A stretch of DNA of 64,000 nt from Streptomyces sp. NBC_00271 (GTDB lineage: Bacteria; Actinomycetota; Actinomycetes; Streptomycetales; Streptomycetaceae), in the NCBI RefSeq assembly GCF_036178845.1, contig NZ_CP108070.1, positions 3,658,001 to 3,722,000 of the forward strand. Reading direction: 5' to 3'. The notes under the pieces were generated by a model that was given only the letters and a program-made list of their open reading frames with translations, did no database searches and was not told the DNA's origin. Position numbers and translations under genes: made by a program. This document shows, one piece after another, positions 47,826 to 56,635 of this stretch. Each line of letters opens with the position of its first letter. Within the stretch, counting starts at the first letter, position 1.

Positions 47826-48461
47826 ATGTCGACCCATGCCAAGCGTGAACGACTTCTCCTCGCCGACCTGTTGGAGGCCGAGGGCCCGGACGCCCCGACC
47901 CTGTGCGAGGGCTGGAACACCCGTGATCTCGCCGCGCACGTGGTGGTGCGCGAGCGCCGCGCGGACGCCGCGGGCGGGCTGCTGCTCAAACAGCTCGCGC
48001 CGCGCCTGGAGCGGGTGCAGGCGGAGTTCGCCGAGAAGCCGTACGAGGAGCTGATCCAGCTGATCCGTACGGGGCCGCCACGCTTCTCGCCCTTCGCGCT
48101 GAAGCAGATCGACGAGGCGTCGAACACGGTCGAGTTCTACGTCCACACCGAGGACGTGCGGCGGGCCCAGCCGGACTGGACGCCGCGCCCGCTGGACCCG
48201 GTCTTCCAGGACGCCCTGTGGTCCCGCCTGGAGCGCACCGCCCGCCTCGCCGGCCGTGGCGCCCCGACCGGCCTGGTGCTGCGCCGCCCGGACGGCCAGA
48301 CGGCGGTCGCCCACCGGGGCACCCCGGTCGTGACGGTGACCGGTGAGCCCTCGGAACTGCTGATGTTCGCCCTCGGCCGGCAGAAGACGGCCGACGTGGA
48401 GCTGGAGGGCGACAAGGACGCGATCGCGAAACTGAGCGAGACGAAGCAGCTGGGTCTCTGA
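47826..48461 (+). CDS. TIGR03085-type (DinB/maleylpyruvate isomerase fold) protein
   Basis: A 211-residue protein that begins [20 protein letters not shown], with the DinB-like [20 protein letters not shown] helix and a later [20 protein letters not shown] block with likely metal-ligand His residues. The family resembles mycothiol-dependent maleylpyruvate isomerases and DinB metalloproteins. Its reaction is unknown. It is divergent from hisI and its mRNA is probably leaderless. Confidence 0.82.
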   Translation: MSTHAKRERLLLADLLEAEGPDAPTLCEGWNTRDLAAHVVVRERRADAAGGLLLKQLAPRLERVQAEFAEKPYEELIQLIRTGPPRFSPFALKQIDEASNTVEFYVHTEDVRRAQPDWTPRPLDPVFQDALWSRLERTARLAGRGAPTGLVLRRPDGQTAVAHRGTPVVTVTGEPSELLMFALGRQKTADVELEGDKDAIAKLSETKQLGL

Positions 48462-48678
48462 GCGGGCTCACCGAACCGGGTGCGGCTGCGGACCGCCGGA
48501 CCTGCCAGGGCCTGTCCGGTCCCCCTGCTCGAGCGAAGCCGAGAGCGCGGGGGAGTCGGCGACCGACGACAACGCCGCTGGGGGCACCCCCTGCTCGAAG
48601 AGCTTGGAGGAGGGCGGGCCAAGCCCCGCGTCTGCGGCATGATCCGCCGGACAGACCCTGGGGCCCCGAGCGGCCTGC
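48462..48678. other. 217-bp convergent gap with short direct repeat
   Basis: No gene. CCCCCTGCTCGA occurs at 48521-48532 and 48587-48598, the second in a GC hairpin-like context of a kind common between Streptomyces genes. It may end transcription of both flanking genes. Confidence 0.5.
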
Positions 48679-49923
48679 TCAGCGCGGCAGCTCGGCGCGG
48701 CGCAGCGGCCGGGAGCAGAGGGCGATGATCCCGCTCAGGGCGCAGATCGCGGCGCAGGCCGTGAAGACCGGGCCGGTGCCCCACCGGTCGACGGCCCAGC
48801 CGACCACCGGGAAGGTGAGCGGCGCGACGCCGAAGCTGACCAGGGTCGAGACCGAGATGACACGACCGGCGTAGGCGGGTTCGGTCTGCGCCTGCACCAG
48901 CGCGCCGCTCAGGGCCCCGCCCAGCCCGGCCAGCAGTCCGATGCACAGGGCCACGCAGGCCCCGGCGGCGACGGACTCCACCTGCGCGAGCCCCCCGATG
49001 GCCACCGAGCTCGCGACGGCCGTCACCGCCATCACGAGTCCGGCGCGCGGCACCCACCCCCGCAGGGCGAGCAGCAGGGACGCCGCACCCGCGCCGGTCC
49101 CGAACCCGGCGAGCACCCAGCCCATCCCGGAGGACCCCCAGCCGCGCTGCTGCGAGAGCAGGGTCAGGCCGAGGTTCATCGGTCCGACGAACCCCAGGTC
49201 GGAGAGGGCGATGGCGAGCACCAACGGGCGGAGCACCGGGTGCCGGCGGATGCGCCGGAGCCCGTCCCGGAGTTCGGCCATGACCGCTCCGCGCGTCTTG
49301 TCGTCGTCGGCGGGCAACCGCCCCACCCGTATGGTCAGCAGCATCGGCAGGGACACCCCGATCAGCAGCGCGGCCAGTCCGAACGCTCCGGCGGTACCGC
49401 CGAGGGCCACGCCCAGGCCGCCGAGCGGGCCGCCGAGGACGGTGGCGAGCCGGGTCGCGAGGCCCCGCATGCCCTGGACCCGGGCGAGCTGGCTCCGGGG
49501 GGCCAGCAGGGCGGGGAGAGCGCCCGCGGCGGGCAGGAAGACGGCGTCCACGACCCCGAAGAGCACGGCCACCGCGCCCAGCGCCCAGAGTCCGGGGCTG
49601 GTCGCGAGGAGCAGCCCGGCGGCGGTCAGGACGAGGGCACAGCGCACCGCGCCGCTGCCGACGACCACACGACGCGGCCCGAACCGGTCGGCAACCACTC
49701 CCCCGCCGAGCATCAGCAGGGCGCGGGGCACGGCACTGGCGGCCGAGACGAGCCCGGCCTGCGCGGGTGTCCCGGCCTGGACGGCGGCCCAGGACAGGGC
49801 GATGTAGTAGACGTTGTCGCCGATCGCCGACGAGGTGTACGCGCCGAGCCAGCGCAGCACGTTGGGGTCGCGGTGGGCGGGCCGTTCGGCGGCCGCGCCC
49901 GACCGCACTGCGGTGACGCTCAT
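48679..49923 (-). CDS. MFS transporter
   Basis: A 414-residue major facilitator with about twelve hydrophobic helices. The first half has GGGVVADRFGPRRVVVGSGA, the loop motif between helices 2 and 3; a central charged loop (RLPADDDKTRGAVMAELRDG) divides the halves. The protein looks like a drug or metabolite exporter, but substrate is unknown. It lies 80 bp downstream of an ArsR-type regulator on the same strand, with an 11-bp tandem repeat in the gap. Confidence 0.88.
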   Translation of the reverse strand: MSVTAVRSGAAAERPAHRDPNVLRWLGAYTSSAIGDNVYYIALSWAAVQAGTPAQAGLVSAASAVPRALLMLGGGVVADRFGPRRVVVGSGAVRCALVLTAAGLLLATSPGLWALGAVAVLFGVVDAVFLPAAGALPALLAPRSQLARVQGMRGLATRLATVLGGPLGGLGVALGGTAGAFGLAALLIGVSLPMLLTIRVGRLPADDDKTRGAVMAELRDGLRRIRRHPVLRPLVLAIALSDLGFVGPMNLGLTLLSQQRGWGSSGMGWVLAGFGTGAGAASLLLALRGWVPRAGLVMAVTAVASSVAIGGLAQVESVAAGACVALCIGLLAGLGGALSGALVQAQTEPAYAGRVISVSTLVSFGVAPLTFPVVGWAVDRWGTGPVFTACAAICALSGIIALCSRPLRRAELPR

Positions 49924-49935
49924 GGGGTGTGTCCT

Positions 49936-50013
49936 CTCAGACCCGGCTCAGATTCGGCTCAGACCCGGACCGGGACCTGGACCAGACCCGGCTCGGACGC
50001 GGCTCAGACGCGG
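49936..50013. repeat. 11-bp imperfect tandem repeat between arsR-type gene and MFS gene
   Basis: Five copies of a CTCAGACCCGG-like unit: 49936-49946, 49947-49957, 49958-49968, 49992-50002 and 50003-50013, with a related spacer between the third and fourth. The last copy includes the regulator's stop codon. Confidence 0.8.
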
Positions 50014-50591
50014 AACGGGAAGGCGTACGTGTGCACCGCGACGTTCTCGCGGCCTTCGGTGTCACCGGCCTCCTCGGCGGCCCGGCCCCGCTCCGTGTAG
50101 GCCTTGAACAGGGCCTGCATGTCCGCGACCAGCTCGGACAGCTCACCGGCCGTCAGCCGCATCGCGGACTCGGAGGACTCGGCGGCGCGGTTCCACTCGG
50201 GCGTCCAGTGAGCGCGTTCGTCGAGGTAGCGGCGGTACAGGTCGGCGCGCTGCTCGGAGAAAAGCCGACTGGCCGCGGTGTACACAGCGGCCTTCTCGGG
50301 CGCGCCGCGGAAGTCCTCGTCGCGGATGCTGACCCCGTCGGAGGCGGGCTGCCACCAGCGCTCCCGGCCGTCGGCGCTCTGTGCCGGCGCCTCCTCGATC
50401 ACGCCGTGCTCGGCCAGCTTGCGCAGGTGGTAGCTGACCAGTGAGACGGCCTCGTCCACCTGCTCCGCCAGCTGGGAGGCGGTGGCGACCCTGGCCACGA
50501 TGAGCCCCCGGTAGAGCTTCATCCGCAACGGATGGGCCAGCGCCTTGAGCGTGCCCATGTCCGTGATCCGGCGGTTCTCCTTGCTTGCCAT
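50004..50591 (-). CDS. ArsR-type HTH transcriptional regulator
   Basis: A 195-residue winged-helix regulator. The DNA-binding region reads MGTLKALAHPLRMKLYRGLI, ATASQLAEQVDEAVSLVSYH and LRKLAEHGVIEE. No metal-binding Cys cluster is seen, so a non-metal ligand is likely. The C-terminal half has helical segments around EWNRAAESSESAMRLTAGEL. The start is ATG 50591 with TTGGGGAC upstream. It probably controls the MFS gene downstream and itself through an AT-rich inverted repeat at 50610-50651. Confidence 0.88.
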   Translation of the reverse strand: MASKENRRITDMGTLKALAHPLRMKLYRGLIVARVATASQLAEQVDEAVSLVSYHLRKLAEHGVIEEAPAQSADGRERWWQPASDGVSIRDEDFRGAPEKAAVYTAASRLFSEQRADLYRRYLDERAHWTPEWNRAAESSESAMRLTAGELSELVADMQALFKAYTERGRAAEEAGDTEGRENVAVHTYAFPFRV

Positions 50592-50609
50592 GTCCCCAAC
50601 CGTAGATAC

Positions 50610-50651
50610 GAAAGAAAAATTGCACAACAGATTTTGCGCAACTTATCTTTC
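50610..50651. promoter_or_regulatory. AT-rich operator candidate upstream of the ArsR-type gene
   Basis: A GAAAGA/TCTTTC inverted repeat (50610-50615, 50646-50651) encloses two direct repeats, TTGCACAAC (50620-50628) and TTGCGCAAC (50634-50642). It begins 19 bp upstream of the start codon. The region is strikingly AT-rich for this genome. Confidence 0.6.
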
Positions 50652-50668
50652 ACATCTGCCCACAAGCG

Positions 50669-50695
50669 AGCCCCGGCCACCCGGTGACCGGGGCT
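50669..50695 (-). terminator. terminator of the his operon (after hisF)
   Basis: An 8-bp AGCCCCGG/CCGGGGCT stem continues, after a mismatch, as CAC/GTG. It lies 33 bp beyond the hisF stop. Confidence 0.75.
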
Positions 50696-50727
50696 CAGCG
50701 CACGGTGTGCACGGCCGACGTCCGACG

Positions 50728-51483
50728 TCAGCGAACGGGTCGCCCCGCCCCCCGCAGCGCCTCCTTCACCTGGCCGATCCGCAGATCCCCGAAGTGGAAG
50801 ACGGACGCGGCGAGCACCGCGTCGGCGCCCGCGGCGATGGCGGGCGGGAAGTCGGCGAGCCGGCCCGCGCCCCCGCTGGCGATGAGCGGCACGGTGACGT
50901 GCTTACGGACGGCCTCGATCATCTCGATGTCGTAGCCGTCCTTCGTGCCGTCCGCGTCCATCGAGTTGAGCAGGATCTCGCCCGCGCCCAGCTCGGCGGC
51001 CTGGTGGGCCCACTCGACCGCGTCGATGCCGGTGCCCTTGCGCCCGCCGTGGGTGGTGACCTCGAAGGTCCCCCCGGGAGTGCGCCTGGCGTCCACCGAC
51101 AGCACCAGCACCTGCCGTCCGAACCGCTCCGCGATCTCCCGGATGAGCTCGGGCCGGGCGATCGCGGCCGTGTTGACCCCGACCTTGTCGGCGCCCGCCC
51201 GCAGCAGCTTGTCGACGTCCTCGGCGGTGCGTACGCCGCCGCCGACGGTGAGCGGGATGAAGACCTGCTCGGCCGTGCGGCGCACCACGTCGTAGGTGGT
51301 CTCGCGGTTGCCCGAGGACGCGGTGATGTCCAGGAACGTCAGCTCGTCGGCGCCCTCGGCGTCGTACACCTTGGCCATCTCGACGGGGTCGCCCGCGTCA
51401 CGCAGGTTCTGGAAGTTGACACCCTTGACGACCCGGCCGTTGTCCACGTCCAGGCAGGGGATGACTCGTACGGCCAGGGTCAT
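50728..51483 (-). CDS. hisF: imidazole glycerol phosphate synthase cyclase subunit
   Basis: A 251-residue (beta-alpha)8 barrel. It starts [20 protein letters not shown], with the catalytic first Asp in CLDVD and the second in ADGT-like [13 protein letters not shown]. It makes imidazole glycerol phosphate and AICAR with ammonia from HisH. The start ATG overlaps the RidA-like stop by 4 bp. Last gene of the his operon. Confidence 0.97.
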   Translation of the reverse strand: MTLAVRVIPCLDVDNGRVVKGVNFQNLRDAGDPVEMAKVYDAEGADELTFLDITASSGNRETTYDVVRRTAEQVFIPLTVGGGVRTAEDVDKLLRAGADKVGVNTAAIARPELIREIAERFGRQVLVLSVDARRTPGGTFEVTTHGGRKGTGIDAVEWAHQAAELGAGEILLNSMDADGTKDGYDIEMIEAVRKHVTVPLIASGGAGRLADFPPAIAAGADAVLAASVFHFGDLRIGQVKEALRGAGRPVR

Positions 51484-51893
51484 GCTGCGGACACTCCGTC
51501 TTCTCCGCCGGAGCGGAACGCCTCCACCTCGACCTCGACGACCAGTCGCGAGTCCACGAAGCCGGAGACGATGATCATGGACGCGGCGGGACGGACGGTG
51601 TCGAACAGCTCCTTGTGGGCGCGTCCGACCTCCTCCACGTCCCGCGCGTGGGTGATGTACATGCGCGTACGGACGACGTCGTCACGGCCGAGGCCGAGCT
51701 GCTGCAACGCGGCGAACGCGGCGTTGAAGGAGTTGACCGCCTGTTCGTACGGGCCGCCGTCGACGATCGCTCCGTCGACCACGGAGGTGCAGCCGGCGAC
51801 CAGCACCAGGCCGTTCGGCAGCTCCACCGCGCGGGAGTAGCCGAAGGCGTCCTCCCAGGGCGCGCCGGTCGTGACACGTCGTACGTCGCTCAC
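51480..51893 (-). CDS. RidA/YjgF family protein
   Basis: A 137-residue RidA-fold protein with [20 protein letters not shown], the middle block [20 protein letters not shown], and [16 protein letters not shown]. Family members hydrolyse reactive 2-aminoacrylate-type enamines. The canonical catalytic Arg near the C-terminus may be replaced here: the [20 protein letters not shown] segment has Arg in SRLVVEVE, so activity is plausible. It is coupled by GTGA to priA and by ATGA to hisF, inside the his operon. Confidence 0.85.
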   Translation of the reverse strand: MSDVRRVTTGAPWEDAFGYSRAVELPNGLVLVAGCTSVVDGAIVDGGPYEQAVNSFNAAFAALQQLGLGRDDVVRTRMYITHARDVEEVGRAHKELFDTVRPAASMIIVSGFVDSRLVVEVEVEAFRSGGEDGVSAA

Positions 51894-52615
51894 TTGGCTA
51901 CCGCCTCCAGGGCCTCTTCCAGGGTGAACGCCTTCGCGTAGAGGGCCTTGCCCACGATGGAGCCCTCGACGCCCAGCGGCACGAGCTCGGCGATGGCGCG
52001 CAGGTCGTCCAGGGAGGAGACCCCGCCCGACGCGACCACCGGGCGGTCCGTCGCGGCGCACACATTGCGCAGCAGCTCCAGGTTCGGACCCTGCAGCGTG
52101 CCGTCCTTGGCGATGTCCGTGACGACATAGCGCGCGCAGCCCTCGGCGTTGAGGCGCTCCAGCGTCTCGTAGAGGTCGCCGCCGTCGCGGGTCCAGCCGC
52201 GGCCGCGCAGCGTCGTGCCGCGTACGTCGAGACCGACCGCGATCTTGTCGCCGTGCTCGGCGATGACCTTGGCGACCCACTCGGGGGTCTCCAGGGCGGC
52301 GGTGCCGAGGTTGACCCGGGTGCAGCCGGTGGCGAGGGCCGCGGCGAGCGTGTCGTCGTCGCGGATGCCGCCGGACAGCTCGACCTTGATGTCCATGGCG
52401 CCGGCGACCTCGGCGATCAGCTTGCGGTTGTCGCCGGTGCCGAACGCGGCGTCCAGGTCGACGAGGTGCAGCCACTCGGCGCCCGAGCTCTGCCAGGCGA
52501 GGGCGGCCTCGAGGGGGGAGCCGTAAGAAGTTTCCGTCCCCGACTCGCCGTGCACGAGACGGACGGCCTGGCCGTCGCGGACGTCGACGGCGGGGAGGAG
52601 TTCGAGCTTGCTCAC
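51890..52615 (-). CDS. priA: bifunctional phosphoribosyl isomerase A (HisA/TrpF activities)
   Basis: A 241-residue (beta-alpha)8 barrel with [15 protein letters not shown], the catalytic Asp in AVDVRD, the phosphate loops GGIRDDDTL and [11 protein letters not shown], and the second catalytic Asp in [12 protein letters not shown]. In Streptomyces and mycobacteria PriA isomerises both ProFAR (histidine) and PRA (tryptophan). No trpF was found in the window's trp genes, which fits this dual role. The GTG start overlaps the hisH stop (GTGA). Confidence 0.93.
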   Translation of the reverse strand: MSKLELLPAVDVRDGQAVRLVHGESGTETSYGSPLEAALAWQSSGAEWLHLVDLDAAFGTGDNRKLIAEVAGAMDIKVELSGGIRDDDTLAAALATGCTRVNLGTAALETPEWVAKVIAEHGDKIAVGLDVRGTTLRGRGWTRDGGDLYETLERLNAEGCARYVVTDIAKDGTLQGPNLELLRNVCAATDRPVVASGGVSSLDDLRAIAELVPLGVEGSIVGKALYAKAFTLEEALEAVAK

Positions 52616-53253
52616 AGTGTTCCGATCCAGTTGGTGAGGAGCTGGGCTCCGGCGTCGCCGGACTTCTCGGGGTGGAACTGCGTGGCCCACAGGGGGCCGT
52701 TCTCGACGGCCGCCACGAAGGGCTTGCCATGCGTCGACCAGGTCACCAGGGGGGCGCGCAGCGCCGGGTTGCCGACTTCCAGGGACCAGTCGTGGACGGC
52801 GTAGGAGTGCACGAAGTAGAAGCGCGCCTCGGCGTCGAGCCCCGAGAAGAGCCGGGAGCCGGCCGGGGCCTCGACCGTGTTCCAGCCCATGTGGGGCACG
52901 ATGTCGGCCTGGAGCGGCTCGACCGTGCCGGGCCACTCGTCGAGGCCCTCGGTCTCCACGCCGTGCTCGATGCCGCGCGCGAAGAGGATCTGCATACCGA
53001 CGCAGATGCCCATCACCGGGCGGCCACCGGACAGCCGGCGGCCGATGATCCACTCGCCGCGGGCGTCCTTGAGGCCCTTCATGCAGGCGGCGAAGGCGCC
53101 GACGCCGGGCACCAGCAGCCCGTCCGCGTTCATGGCCTTGTCGAAGTCACGCGTGATCTCGACCTCGGCGCCCGCGCGCGCGAGGGCACGCTCGGCGGAA
53201 CGCACGTTCCCGAAGCCGTAATCGAAGACGACGACCTTCTTAGGAGCGGTCAA
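52612..53253 (-). CDS. hisH: imidazole glycerol phosphate synthase glutaminase subunit
   Basis: A 213-residue class I glutamine amidotransferase. The catalytic Cys is in [11 protein letters not shown], with HFHPEKS-type His/Glu in [13 protein letters not shown]. The start is best placed at the TTG at 53253: GGAGGT stands 6 bp upstream and the TTG overlaps the stop of the small gene before it (TTGA). A GTG at 53259 and an ATG at 53292 are in frame but have poor spacing. It feeds ammonia to HisF. Confidence 0.9.
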   Translation of the reverse strand: MTAPKKVVVFDYGFGNVRSAERALARAGAEVEITRDFDKAMNADGLLVPGVGAFAACMKGLKDARGEWIIGRRLSGGRPVMGICVGMQILFARGIEHGVETEGLDEWPGTVEPLQADIVPHMGWNTVEAPAGSRLFSGLDAEARFYFVHSYAVHDWSLEVGNPALRAPLVTWSTHGKPFVAAVENGPLWATQFHPEKSGDAGAQLLTNWIGTL

Positions 53254-53414
53254 TTCCACACCTCCAGCCTCATGACGCCCGCGATCAGACACATCGCGGC
53301 GCCGAAGGAGAGCAGCACGATGAGACTCGCGGGCATCTTCTGCTTGACGAAGGAGTAGACACCGCCCAGGAGGAAGAGCCCGACGACGATGAGGATGGTG
53401 TTGAGGCCTGTCAT
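53250..53414 (-). CDS. 54-aa membrane protein between hisB and hisH
   Basis: A small open frame reading [20 protein letters not shown], then [20 protein letters not shown] and [14 protein letters not shown]. It has two hydrophobic helices joined by a basic loop. The ATG is 4 bp after the hisB stop and its stop overlaps the hisH start, so its translation is tied to the his operon. No function is known to me. It resembles a conserved small gene seen between hisB and hisH in Streptomyces. Confidence 0.75.
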   Translation of the reverse strand: MTGLNTILIVVGLFLLGGVYSFVKQKMPASLIVLLSFGAAMCLIAGVMRLEVWN

Positions 53415-53418
53415 GGCT

Positions 53419-54012
53419 TTACAGCGCGCCCTTCGTGGAGGGGAGGATGCCGGCGGCGCGCGGGTCGCGCTCGGAGGCGTAGCGCAGCGCCCGGGCGAGC
53501 GCCTTGAACTGGCACTCCACGATGTGGTGCGCGTTGCGCCCGTAGGGCACGTGCACGTGCAGTGCGATCTGGGCCTGGGCGACGAAGGACTCCAGGATGT
53601 GCCGGGTCATCGTCGTGTCGTACTCGCCGATCATCGGCGCCATGTTCTCGGGCTCGGTGTGCACGAGGTACGGGCGGCCCGACAGGTCGACGGTCACCTG
53701 GGCGAGGGACTCGTCCAGCGGGACCGTGCAGTTGCCGAAGCGGTAGATGCCCACCTTGTCGCCGAGTGCCTGCTTGAAGGCGGCGCCGAGCGCGAGGGCG
53801 GTGTCCTCGATGGTGTGGTGCGAGTCGATGTGCAGGTCGCCCTCGGTCTTCACGGTCAGGTCGAACAGACCGTGCCGGCCGAGCTGGTCGAGCATGTGGT
53901 CGTAGAAGCCGACGCCCGTCGACACCTCGACCTTGCCGGACCCGTCGAGATCGATCTCGACGAGGACCGACGTCTCCTTGGTCGTGCGCTCCACTCTTCC
54001 GACGCGGCTCAT
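53419..54012 (-). CDS. hisB: imidazoleglycerol-phosphate dehydratase
   Basis: A 197-residue HisB without a phosphatase domain. It has the metal-binding repeats [13 protein letters not shown] and [14 protein letters not shown], and the second set [18 protein letters not shown] and [17 protein letters not shown]. The start ATG overlaps the hisC stop by 4 bp. The stop is TAA, rare in this GC-rich window. Confidence 0.97.
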   Translation of the reverse strand: MSRVGRVERTTKETSVLVEIDLDGSGKVEVSTGVGFYDHMLDQLGRHGLFDLTVKTEGDLHIDSHHTIEDTALALGAAFKQALGDKVGIYRFGNCTVPLDESLAQVTVDLSGRPYLVHTEPENMAPMIGEYDTTMTRHILESFVAQAQIALHVHVPYGRNAHHIVECQFKALARALRYASERDPRAAGILPSTKGAL

Positions 54013-55124
54013 GCGCTCTGCTCCTTCTTCAACTCACGGACCGCGTCCAGGAACGCGTCGTTTTCGGCCGGGGTGCCGGCGGAGACCCGCAGCCATCCCG
54101 GTACGCCGTTGTCCCGGACCAGGACGCCCCGGTCGAGGATCTTCTGCCAGGCCTCGTGGGAGCCACCCTCGCCGTCGAATCGCCCGAACTGGACGAAGTT
54201 CGCGTCGGACTCGGTCACCTCGTACCCGATCGCACGCAGTTCGGCGACCAGGCGGTCCCGCTCGGCCTTCAGCTGCTCGACGTACCCGAGCAGCGTGTCG
54301 GTGTGCTCCAGGGCGGCCAGGGCGGTGGCCTGCGCGACGGCCGACAGGTGGTAGGGCAGCCGTACGAGCTGGACCGCGTCGACGACCGCGGGGTGCGCGG
54401 CGAGATAGCCGAGGCGCAGTCCGGCCGCGCCGAACGCCTTCGACATCGTCCGCGACACGACGAGATTCGGCCGGCCTTCGATCAGCGGCAGCAGCGAGTC
54501 GCCGTGGCTGAACTCGATGTACGCCTCGTCGACCACGACCATGGACGGCTTGGCGGCCTGCGCGGCCTCGTACAGCGCGAGGACCGTCTCGCGCGGCACC
54601 GCGTTGCCCGTGGGGTTGTTCGGGGTGGTGATGAAGACGACGTCCGGGCGGCTCTCGGCGATGGCCCGCTCGGCGGCGGCCCGGTCGATCGTGAAGTCCT
54701 CGCCGCGGGGACCCGAGATCCAGGCCGTGCCGGTACCGCGCGCGATGAGCGCGTGCATCGAGTACGAGGGCTCGAAGCCGATCGCCGTACGGCCGGGGCC
54801 GCCGAAGGTCTGCAGCAGCTGCTGGATGACCTCGTTCGAGCCGTTGGCCGCCCAGACGTTCTCGACGTCGACCCGGTGGCCGCCGGTCCTCGTCAGGTAC
54901 TTGGCCAGCTCCGTACGGAGCTCCACCGCGTCGCGGTCGGGGTAGCGGTTGAGGTTGCGGGCGGCCTCGCGGACCCGCTCGGCGATCCGCTCGACGAGCG
55001 GTTCGGGCAGCGGGTACGGGTTCTCGTTGGTGTTCAGCCGTACGGGCACGTCGAGTTGGGGCGCGCCGTAGGGGGACTTGCCGCGCAGCTCGTCCCGTAC
55101 GGGAAGATCGTCGATACCGGTCAC
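54009..55124 (-). CDS. hisC: histidinol-phosphate aminotransferase
   Basis: A 371-residue PLP aminotransferase (class I/II). It has [35 protein letters not shown], the PLP Lys in [16 protein letters not shown], and the substrate Arg near WLRVSAGTP. The GTG start overlaps the hisD stop (GTGA). The frame stays open far upstream, but that runs inside hisD. Confidence 0.96.
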   Translation of the reverse strand: MTGIDDLPVRDELRGKSPYGAPQLDVPVRLNTNENPYPLPEPLVERIAERVREAARNLNRYPDRDAVELRTELAKYLTRTGGHRVDVENVWAANGSNEVIQQLLQTFGGPGRTAIGFEPSYSMHALIARGTGTAWISGPRGEDFTIDRAAAERAIAESRPDVVFITTPNNPTGNAVPRETVLALYEAAQAAKPSMVVVDEAYIEFSHGDSLLPLIEGRPNLVVSRTMSKAFGAAGLRLGYLAAHPAVVDAVQLVRLPYHLSAVAQATALAALEHTDTLLGYVEQLKAERDRLVAELRAIGYEVTESDANFVQFGRFDGEGGSHEAWQKILDRGVLVRDNGVPGWLRVSAGTPAENDAFLDAVRELKKEQSA

Positions 55125-56443
55125 TTGCTCTCTGGAACCTTCCACCCGAAACGAGCCTTGATCGCCGCCCCGTGGGCCGGCAGGTCCTCCGCCTCCGCGA
55201 GCGTCACCACGTGGTGCGCCACCTCGGCGAGGGCGTCGCGCGTGTAGTCCACGATGTGGATCCCGCGCAGGAAGGACTGGACGCTCAGCCCCGAGGAGTG
55301 GCAGGCGCAGCCGCCGGTGGGCAGCACGTGGTTGGAGCCCGCGCAGTAGTCGCCCAGCGACACCGGCGCCCAGGCGCCGACGAAGATCGCGCCCGCGTTC
55401 TTCACCCGGTCGGCGACGGCGGCAGCGTCCGCCGTCTGGATCTCCAGGTGCTCGGCGCCGTACGCGTCGACGACCCGCAGGCCCTCGTCCACGCCGTCGA
55501 CGAGGACGATCGCGGACTGCCTGCCGCTGAGCGCGGGGACGATCCGGTCCTCGATGTGCTTGGTGGCCGCGACCTGCGGCTCCAGCTCCTTCTCGACCGC
55601 CTCCGCCAGCTCGACGGAGTCCGTGACGAGGACGGCGGCGGCGAGCGGGTCGTGCTCGGCCTGGCTGATCAGGTCGGAGGCCACGTGCACCGGGTCGGCG
55701 GTCTCGTCCGCGAGGATCGCGATCTCGGTGGGACCGGCCTCGGTGTCGATGCCGATCTTGCCCGTGAAATAGCGCTTGGCGGCGGCGACCCAGATGTTGC
55801 CGGGACCGGTGACCATGTTGGCGGGCGGGCAGGACTCCGTGCCGTGCGCGAACATCGCGACGGCCTGGGCGCCGCCGACCGCGTACACCTCGTCGATACC
55901 GAGGAGGGCGCAGGCGGCGAGGATCGTGGGGTGCGGGAGCCCCCCGAACTCCTTTTGCGGCGGGGAGGCGAGCGCCATGGAGGCGACTCCGGCCTCCTGC
56001 GCCGGAACCGCGTTCATGATCACGGACGAGGGGTAGACCGAACGTCCACCGGGCGCGTACAGGCCGACGCGTTCGACCGGCACCCACTTCTCGGTGACCG
56101 AGCCGCCCGGCACGACCTGGGTGGTGTGCGCGGCGCGGCGCTGCTCGCGGTGGACCAGGCGGGCGCGGCGGATGGACTCCTCCAGGGCCGCGCGCACGGC
56201 CGGGTCGAGCTGTTCCAGGGCCTCGGCGAGGGCCCGGGCCGGAACCCGTACGGATTCCAGCCGCACCCCGTCGAATTTCTCCGCGTAGTCGATCAGCGCC
56301 GCGTCGCCACGATGATGCACGGCCTCGCAGATCGGACGCACCTTCTCCAGGGCGGCCTGAACGTCGAAGTCGGCTCGGGGCAGCAGGTCGCGCAGGGCGG
56401 AGCCCTCGGGGAGGGCGTCGCCGCGCAGATCGATTCGGGCCAT
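55121..56443 (-). CDS. hisD: histidinol dehydrogenase
   Basis: A 440-residue NAD- and Zn-dependent enzyme that oxidises histidinol to histidine. The signature around the catalytic and metal residues is seen in [27 protein letters not shown] and [10 protein letters not shown]. The ATG is at 56443 (MARIDLRGD). No ribosome-binding site precedes it; CAATCT lies 6 nt upstream, so it may be leaderless. First gene of hisD-hisC-hisB-orf-hisH-priA-ridA-hisF, with a palindrome 60 bp upstream. Confidence 0.96.
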   Translation of the reverse strand: MARIDLRGDALPEGSALRDLLPRADFDVQAALEKVRPICEAVHHRGDAALIDYAEKFDGVRLESVRVPARALAEALEQLDPAVRAALEESIRRARLVHREQRRAAHTTQVVPGGSVTEKWVPVERVGLYAPGGRSVYPSSVIMNAVPAQEAGVASMALASPPQKEFGGLPHPTILAACALLGIDEVYAVGGAQAVAMFAHGTESCPPANMVTGPGNIWVAAAKRYFTGKIGIDTEAGPTEIAILADETADPVHVASDLISQAEHDPLAAAVLVTDSVELAEAVEKELEPQVAATKHIEDRIVPALSGRQSAIVLVDGVDEGLRVVDAYGAEHLEIQTADAAAVADRVKNAGAIFVGAWAPVSLGDYCAGSNHVLPTGGCACHSSGLSVQSFLRGIHIVDYTRDALAEVAHHVVTLAEAEDLPAHGAAIKARFGWKVPESK

Positions 56444-56502
56444 ACGAAGAGATTGCAGCACGGTCCCAATTCTCTCAGACGGCGATAAGGCGCCGGACGC
56501 CC

Positions 56503-56519
56503 GTATCAATGGCTGATAC
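56503..56519. promoter_or_regulatory. inverted repeat GTATCA-n5-TGATAC upstream of the his operon
   Basis: A perfect 6-bp inverted repeat with a 5-bp spacer (17 bp in total), 60 bp upstream of hisD and 117 bp upstream of the divergent membrane-protein gene. It does not match an operator I can name. Confidence 0.6.
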
Positions 56520-56635
56520 AAGCCGTCCCAGGCTCCCCCTGGAGATCTCCGTCACCAATAGCGTTCGACCCGTCACACAGCGGGCATGAACGGCTGTACG
56601 AAACCCGCGAGTAGCTGGGGAGGGAGGGACGTGAC

